Part shown: one piece after another, positions 57,897-64,000 of the stretch
How the letters are laid out: every line of letters starts with the position of its first letter
Position numbering within the stretch: position 1 is the stretch's first letter
Program-made: the position numbers and the translations under genes
Notes under the pieces: generated by a model
What the model saw: only the letters and a program-made list of their open reading frames with translations
Told to the model about the DNA's origin: nothing
Database searches by the model: none
Assembly (NCBI GenBank): GCA_019359885.1
Contig: JAHBCN010002971.1
Coordinates: forward strand, 1-64,000
Source of the DNA: Listronotus oregonensis
Lineage: Eukaryota > Arthropoda > Insecta > Coleoptera > Curculionidae
DNA length: 64,000 nt
Reading direction: 5' to 3'

Positions 57897-58780
57897 TTCG
57901 GGTTAAATTACGTTTATTTTTATTTTAAAAAAATATGGGCAATAATGAATTAATTATTTCTGCATGCGGAAGTGTCATTATTTTATTTGTAAGTGCAAAT
58001 AGTGACGCATGATTGCCAGATTTGTTCTTTGACAAAGTGACTTCACACCTAGATTATCCAAAAAAAAAACAAAAATGACCCAGAAATAGTGATTACTGAT
58101 TACCTACACAAAATATTATCGGTCGGTTATAAAACTGTAATTTATCAATACATTTGCCCTGATTTCACCGAATCGATGAATTACCTAATTTCTGTTTCGC
58201 TTTTACCGAGAAGTGCTAAAAAAAGTTTTTAAAAAATATTAGAATATTTACACAAATTGGCTTGCTTACCCATTGTATGTTTGATATTTAACAAAGAAAC
58301 GTGATGTGTAGAAAGCTAATATTGATAATTCGTTTGAAATTACGTATGTATACAGGGTGTCAGATGTCAAACTTGTTCGATACCACGTAAACCATAAAAT
58401 ATACATATAATATACAGGGTGTAAAAAGTAAGATGCTCACGATTTTAATGGGCGATAGTGGAGCTCAAATAAAGTCAAAAAGTTTATATGACATATGTGT
58501 CTAAACTTGACAGATTTTTGTCTAATCCATGTCAAAGTTATAAACTTTGGTAGCAATTATTTCTGAAAATCTTAACAATTGGAAACTTTCGTCTTAATCG
58601 CTTATCAGAAGATTCATTTGGTAATAAAATAAACTAAGTTTTAAATGGTTTAATCTACAAATAAAAAAAATACAAATAATTTTTCACCCAGTTAAAAAGT
58701 TAAAAAACAATTGGCAACAGAGCTACCTAGAAGCCTTGTACGTGAAGTAAAGTCAGTTGTTTTTGCTCACCAGTCCGGCC

Positions 58781-60124
58781 GCGTAATTACATACTATACT
58801 ATTACTCAGAGCACCGGCGATAGAGGTTGCTCTGAGTCGCGGTATAGATTGTAGTGACGAACACGCGCGAATATATATACTACAGCCCAGAGCGGCGGTT
58901 AAAAATATTATATAAAATGCTGTAAAGTATGTTGTGTTACTATGAAAATGTGTTGAAATTCTTTGGATGGGTACTTACAAAGGTTGGGGTTTTTATTGCC
59001 TGCATAAAATCCTTAGACAGATTTGTTTTGTATAATGTCCTGAACTATTATAAATTATTGTCTTGATACAATACCTGCTTTAACCTTACTCCCTTATAAC
59101 TTTATAATAACAAAAAGCATAAGCATAATGACGTTTTGACAGATAAGTACTACATCACGAGAGAGTTATTTCAGAGGTACGTAGAGGGAAGTATTGTCAG
59201 AGTTCTCAAATGTAGGTTGCATCACAGTTGTATATATTAAATTCTTAGAATTAAAGTGGAAATCAAACCAGTCTATTCAGTATTTAATTTTTTTAATTAT
59301 TACAAAAAAAAATCACTTTTTTAAATACGTGATGAAAATAAACTCATATAAATAAAACATTAAGCTTAAAAAAACGGGCATATCTGATATAAAATAAAGT
59401 TATGAAGATAAAACAGAATAAAATAAAATACCTATAAATTAGTGAGATTTAGCACTACGTCTATTAACAAGGACCGCTTCACTTAAGGATCTTGAGGATC
59501 TGCGTTTTCTATTAAGATTTTCATGTTTAGCGGGCCTTCCAGCCTGAATCCTTTTGGAACCAGACGTGAAGGTTATTTTTTTTCCACGTCGAATATTTTT
59601 TATATTAGCAAATGCATGTAATAGTTCTGCAGGAGTTTTAATTTCTTTAAGACATTTATTTAGTCGAACGATAATGTTTGTTGAGTCTGGTGATATGTTA
59701 TTTTTAACCATTTCAAAAATATTTGAAAAAATTTGGCTAAGTGCTTCTACGGCTTCATTTTTTTTAGTTGTAAGGTTTTCAGCTATTGCAAGAGGAGAAG
59801 TAGTTGAATTGCTAACATATGCCATTTCTTGAGAAAAAAAACCATTACTAGGTGCTTCACAGTTAGATGGTTCTTTGGTGCCCTCATTAATAGACGTATC
59901 CATATAAATAATACTATTATTAAGAGTTCATAATAATCCAACACATTTTCACACTATTAAAACATGCATACATAGCATTTTACATAACATTTTTAACCGC
60001 CGCTCTGGGCCGTAGTATATTATGAAGCGAAAATTTGCGCTTATTGGTCACTACAATCTATACTGCGATTCAGAGCAACCTCTGTCGCCGTTGCTCTGAG
60101 TAATAGTATAGTATGTAATTACGC
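58781..60124 (-). mobile_element. Element with 9-bp target duplication and 185-bp TIRs
   Basis: The 1,344-bp insert begins GCGTAATTACATACTATACT and ends with the inverse. The inverted arms (about 58781-58970 and 59935-60124) pair well, including cagagcggcggttaaaaat. AGTCCGGCC flanks it on both sides (58772-58780 and 60125-60133), a perfect 9-bp target duplication. A 9-bp duplication with long TIRs fits Mutator-like elements best; hAT (8 bp), mariner (TA) and piggyBac (TTAA) do not fit. No MULE catalytic domain is present, so the class is open. The inside holds one ORF on the minus strand. Confidence 0.8.
59439..59903 (-). CDS. Unidentified 154-aa ORF inside the 9-bp-TSD element
   Basis: An uninterrupted ORF from ATG 59903 to a TGA at 59439. 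The N-terminal third is polar (MDTSINEGTKEPSNCEAPS). The middle may form helices (EALSQIFSNIFEMVKNN, LNKCLKEIKTPAELLHAFAN). The C-terminal 45 residues are strongly basic with an AT-hook-like GRPAKHENLNRKRRSS and end in NRRSAKSH. Basic GRPxK tails of this kind occur at the C-terminus of some insect transposases, so it may be the remaining end of this element's transposase. No enzyme motif is visible and I do not recognise the family. Confidence 0.5.
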   Translation of the reverse strand: MDTSINEGTKEPSNCEAPSNGFFSQEMAYVSNSTTSPLAIAENLTTKKNEAVEALSQIFSNIFEMVKNNISPDSTNIIVRLNKCLKEIKTPAELLHAFANIKNIRRGKKITFTSGSKRIQAGRPAKHENLNRKRRSSRSLSEAVLVNRRSAKSH

Positions 60125-60989
60125 AGTCCGGCCGAGATTTTTTTGTTTGTTTTTAAATCGAGAAAATATGCCGACATGTTTTAAATTTAATAGAACCCTA
60201 GTGCAAAATGTACTAAAGAGTTTTGAAAACGGAATTTGTGCAACCGAGAAATATTTTTCTTTAAGCAAAATAAATTAAATTAAATATGAAAATAAATTGC
60301 AAGAAGTAATTTTTATTATTTGTATGTAAGTGAACATCTCCTTAAAAAAAAGTGTAAATATGCAAAACCTCGGAAAAAACGTTAGACGTTCCGAATCGCT
60401 GCGATGAAACGGGCGCGGTGTTGCCAACTTTTTAAAACTTTAAAAGGTCATATTTTGAGAACTATTAACTTTTGATCCATATGTTCTTGACTTTTTCGAC
60501 TTCTTTTGAGCTGTACCATCGCCCATTAAAATCGTGAGCATCATACTTTTTACATCCTGTATATTTGTGGTGAGTTAACAGTATTATTAATGTACACTAC
60601 ACATACAAGTATGTTATTGGTGTTATCTCAAGCACATATCCACACTCCGGAAGAAAAAAAGTTACATAAGACCAAAAAACAAACAAAATAAAAAAATATC
60701 ACAGAGAATTCCCTCGAAAAGTTACATACCTTTAATACTTCAATTATACCACTGTAAAGCGCTAAATTAATTTTGGCTACTCAAGGGTACAGATTTGAAG
60801 TGAATTAATCCACTGATTAACATGTATAGAAAGAAAAATAACATAATTCTAAAACTAATCCTTTCCGTGTTAATTTATTTTTAGGAAAAGTAATATAAAC
60901 CAAAGAAATGCATACAAATTTATTGTTTTAGCTTAGAATTCAAGTAATGGGTTCACCATTCCTAATTTGACGTAAAAAAATATTGGACA

Positions 60990-61301
60990 AATATGTATTT
61001 ATTGCTTACCATTTTTTCAAAAAATATTAATAAATTATTAAGATACTCTCAAAATATTGTGAAAAAAAACTTTGATTGCTTTTTTTATTATGCTAGAAAA
61101 ATTAGAATGGACCCAAACTCATATGCAAGGATAGGTACTGGTTTTCCCATTCCGACGAATTTTGAATGATTAAAAAATGTACATTATTGCCCGAGTAATG
61201 AAACAATTCGTCCGCCCGTTTAGTGTTAAGTCCCCGAAGACCTAAGAATTGCGCCACAAGGGAAAACTACAGATTTATTTACAGCTTTTCATTTACTGGA
61301 C
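60990..61301. mobile_element. MITE family GTCCAGTAAATG, copy 3 (partial)
   Basis: Same orientation as copy 2. It includes caatattttgagagta-type sequence on the complementary strand, ggttttcccattccgac and the end tttactggac before TA 61302. The left two thirds are missing, and there is an internal deletion near 61230. Confidence 0.75.
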
Positions 61302-61339
61302 TATAGTTTATAAGATAATCGTTATATTAAAGATAAAAA

Positions 61340-61510
61340 ACTATGTTGGTACACAAAGTTCATCATATAACTTTTTAAAATAAAAAATTAAAAAACTTGT
61401 AATGGCAAAAATGCAATAAAAATGACAAGTTTAAAGGTTTTATTTATTGTAGATGTAAATAAAGAAGACTTATTATAAATATAATAAAATGGCCTAAATT
61501 GAAACTTTGA
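61340..61510. repeat. Repeat related to 25.55-25.75 kb
   Basis: Words such as ttataaatataataaaatgg and ttgaaactttgaattttcac are shared with 25560-25770 in the same orientation. It appears to be a single arm of that foldback family. Confidence 0.6.
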
Positions 61511-61519
61511 ATTTTCACG

Positions 61520-62984
61520 AATATCTCACGGACGAATCTCTCTCGAACATTATTATCTATTTTTTAGCAGTGTATTTAAAAGGGGTTTTCACAAAAATAA
61601 ACAGGAAATTAAGTAATATTTTATATCAATAATTTCGGAATCGTATTGGATTTAATACTTTTTTCATATTTTTTTATAAGGAGCTCCAAAGTTCTTTATT
61701 ACAAACGAAAAACAATATTAAATTCGCATTTTATCATTTTTTAAAACTTGTATTTAATTACATGATTTAAAAGACAAATTAAAATTTCTAAATACTATAA
61801 GTCTAATTTCATGTGAGAGTGGATCATGTGGCACCGCTTATTACAGGTCGTATGTTGCTCGAGCATCAAAATGCATGAGAATATATAATCAAATATTTGT
61901 AAGGTAACCATGTAACATATTTAGTTGTGCACAGCATAACTAACAGGTAGCAAGACCTCTCCCTGGCGGCGCTTTTGATATTTTTAAGCACAAAACACGA
62001 AAGAAACGATTTAAATTCAAATAAAGGAGACAGATCATACCCCAGCAAAACGTTGGCTGAACCTGCGAGAGAAAAATGGCCATATTTTCCCGCCAATTCA
62101 TGAAAGCGTGCTGCTTTCCGTTAGTTATGCTGTGATACCGGTATGTTGTGGTTACATAGGATAAATTTGATATATGTTTCAATATTTGACCTCTCACTAT
62201 CAAATGGACGTACTTGGCGTTAGTCGTGGCACGTGTACTTTATGGCATTCCATATTTATTTATAATATTAAGCACATATTATAAAATATTGATTAAATTT
62301 AAAATATTTTATTATATCGCACAAGTGTGGTAAAGTACTACACAACAGTGTGGTATTTGCCGCACTTTTGCAATTACAACTTGTTTAGATGCCCACCATC
62401 TTTTTCGAGAGACGACGATCACTTTTACAATGACGCGAATCTCTTCTTAAACTTAATTATACATCTATTTTCTTTATTTCACTAAAAATATAAAAATTCA
62501 CCAAACTTATTGTGCGAAACCCCGTTCCATCATAACGTCACGTCAATTTTTTTTAATACTGACCTACAATGCGAGCAATGAATCATAACCGTTATGTTAC
62601 CAATTATTTTGTTAGGTATAAATAATTTATTGTACCTGTTATGTGCAATCGTGAAATTATTTTAAAAAATAAATTAAAATAAAAGGAAAAGCGGACAGTC
62701 AAAATGAGCTAAAGCTCAAAAGCTCAAAGAAGCCCCCCGTGTATAAAATGTTAATTAAGTTTGTAAAACCAATGTTGACCATTCATTACTCTTTAACAAA
62801 ATATAGCTTAATAATTAAAATTACTGACAGTTTACAGAGTAAAATAGAAGCTGTTTTAAAATCTAAAAGTTAACAGCAAATCATCAGTACCATCTTTTAA
62901 AAAGTAGTGCATAGAACAGGTTATCTCTGCAAGCGACCTCCGTAACACAATAGAGAAGAAATTTCCTGTTATAATAGAAAATCT
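61520..62984. other. AT-rich stretch, nothing recognised
   Basis: The region around 61960-62110 is slightly GC-richer and open on the minus strand for 76-87 codons, but the translation was not recognised. Confidence 0.4.
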
Positions 62985-62992
62985 CTTTAAAC

Positions 62993-63618
62993 CAGTGATG
63001 TTAGACAGTGACTTAATGAACCTGATACAGATGTTGCTAAAAGCTGGTATTTCAGAAAAAAAACTGGTACGATCTCATCATGGGGACCAAAAATAAGGAG
63101 GACCATTTGTTATGACTGTTTGGCCCAAAAAGTGGCCCCAGAATAGCATTCAATAACGAGGCGCTGGTATAGCGGAGGGTATAATAAAGTGTAGTTTAAA
63201 AACGGTCCTCTTGAACACCAACGCCATCTTAATTTACTGCAATTTGAGGGCCACTATTGTAACACAGATATGGCCCTTCTTATCTCTAGTCTTCAGGATA
63301 GATACAATATCTCTGTAGATCAATGAACTCTATGTATACAATTCAATGCTGTAGATACACTAAGTAAGTCAGTTTTATGATGCATCTTTGGGTGATTATA
63401 GATGACGCTGTGATCAATTTCTATAAAACTTACGTCTAAAAAAGTTATCAATGGCCGTGTAAATAGGTTGGCGCTGTGTATTCGTATACTCCTAATGTTT
63501 ATTCTTGGACAATGTTTAAAGTTGGTATTTTTGCATACCAGCAAGTTTACTTGGTACATGGTACAAGACTCTAAAAAATGGTACGTATACCAACAAATTG
63601 GTACGTCTAACATCACTG
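62993..63618. mobile_element. hAT-type MITE with perfect 8-bp target duplication
   Basis: Ends CAGTGATGTTAGAC and its inverse GTCTAACATCACTG are flanked by CTTTAAAC at 62985-62992 and 63619-63626. Size 626 bp. Near the right end several short copies of ggta/tacc words (ttggtatacgtacca type) cluster. No transposase. Confidence 0.88.
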
Positions 63619-63845
63619 CTTTAAACCCTACTCCGTAAGTTTTCTCGGCTATAATCGGATTTCCGAATGGCTAGTTCGAAGTAGAGAAATAGAAAGACCA
63701 GCAAAGTCTTGCTTTGTTCTCTTTCTATCTTATGAAAATTTACATAAACTTATCCCTGTCATTGCTTTACTTATTTTTTCATTTCATTTTGAACTTTTTA
63801 AGTGATCCTAACCCACTAACCTGTAAATATTTGTTTACTTATGTT

Positions 63846-63935
63846 ACACAAAACACTTTAATTGAAATAATTAAAATATGTCTTGAAAAATAACAAGACA
63901 TATTTTAATTATTATAAATTAAAGTGTTTTGTGTT
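63846..63935. repeat. Long hairpin, 40-bp stem
   Basis: ACACAAAACACTTTAATT plus aataattaaaatatgtcttg on the left pairs with the right arm after an 8-base loop (aaaaataa). There is one small mismatch region. It may be a short palindromic MITE, but no target duplication was identified. Confidence 0.85.
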
Positions 63936-64000
63936 GTTGAGTTCATGTTTCAATAAATAAATTAAATTGTTAAAGTTTGGTGTTTGTGGTCTGTGGTTTA

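Larger units (their letters stand above)
58415..60559. mobile_element. Foldback element, CAGGGTGTAAAAAGTAAG TIR, split
   Basis: The TA-flanked left end CAGGGTGTAAAAAGTAAG, then gctcacgattttaatgggcg, pairs with the right end ending CATCCTG at 60559. Inside, near 60168-60278, a 36-codon ORF (MPTCFKFNRTLVQNVLKSFE) resembles a transposase N-terminus. The element is interrupted by the insertion at 58781-60124; without it, it would be about 790 bp. Confidence 0.75.

Noticed and set aside
61866..62203. Overlapping 76- and 87-codon minus-strand ORFs as an upstream exon of the BTB gene
   Set aside because: No convincing donor in a matching phase and no recognisable domain.

Overview
This window looks like a stretch of a large, AT-rich insect genome. 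It is host DNA with very long introns, almost filled with transposon copies of different ages. Evidence for an insect: spliced genes with GT-AG introns, dense families of TA-flanked mariner-type miniature elements beginning CAGGGTG/CAGTGTG, jockey/CR1-type and RNase H-bearing LINEs, hAT and P-like elements, and an interspersed repeat whose 3' tail is (CCTAA)n, the complement of the usual insect telomere repeat TTAGG. The last point argues against Diptera; a beetle or bug is possible, but the sequence does not settle it.

Host gene. On the minus strand, six exons (28065-27839, 9696-9489, 2466-2277, 2193-2000, 740-622, 208-13) join with matching phases into one BTB/POZ-domain protein resembling the BTBD8-like family. 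Its 18.1-kb and 7.0-kb introns carry most of the transposons in the left 28 kb. No upstream exon was recognised. A lone THAP-domain first exon with a donor site (36749-36816, +) sits downstream of a GC-richer stretch that may be a promoter. A possible 50-codon exon of unknown identity lies at 25833-25982 (+).

Transposons, left to right. 1.4 kb: LINE C-terminus. 3.6-5.1 kb: two foldback elements. 5.98-8.19 kb: a DD41D mariner with 0.5-kb terminal inverted repeats (TIRs) and a 66-bp intron in its transposase. 8.9-17 kb: foldback and miniature elements, some keeping only the N- or C-terminal piece of a transposase. 19.8 kb: the CCTAA-tailed repeat, copy 1. 21.5 kb: LINE reverse transcriptase. 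23.2-25.3 kb: a young DD41D mariner (arms about 98% alike, one frameshift) sitting exactly at the centre of a palindromic miniature element, one arm of which holds a third element. 28.9-30.0 kb: internally deleted hAT. 32.6-33.7 kb: a 1.1-kb near-perfect palindrome. 34.1-35.5 kb: a DD34D-type mariner split by repeat copy 2 with an 11-bp target duplication. 38.5, 56.9 and 61.0 kb: one miniature family, three copies. 40.5-42.8 kb: an internally deleted P-like element with THAP and C-terminal domains, inserted in a LINE with a 7-bp target duplication. 44.7 kb: pogo/Tigger relic. 46.3-48.1 kb: another mariner-type element. 48.7-51.6 kb: a foldback holding two RNase H-type LINE pieces. 52.3-55.4 kb: a DD41D transposase whose third catalytic Asp is His. 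58.4-60.6 kb: a foldback split by an element with about 185-bp TIRs, a perfect 9-bp target duplication and an unidentified 154-codon ORF. 63.0-63.6 kb: hAT miniature element with a perfect 8-bp duplication.

No CRISPR array, operon, rRNA or tRNA was recognised. The most unusual items are the 9-bp-duplication element at 58.8-60.1 kb, the mariner placed at a palindrome centre, the P-like deletion derivative, and the CCTAA-tailed repeat. None is shown to be a new system.
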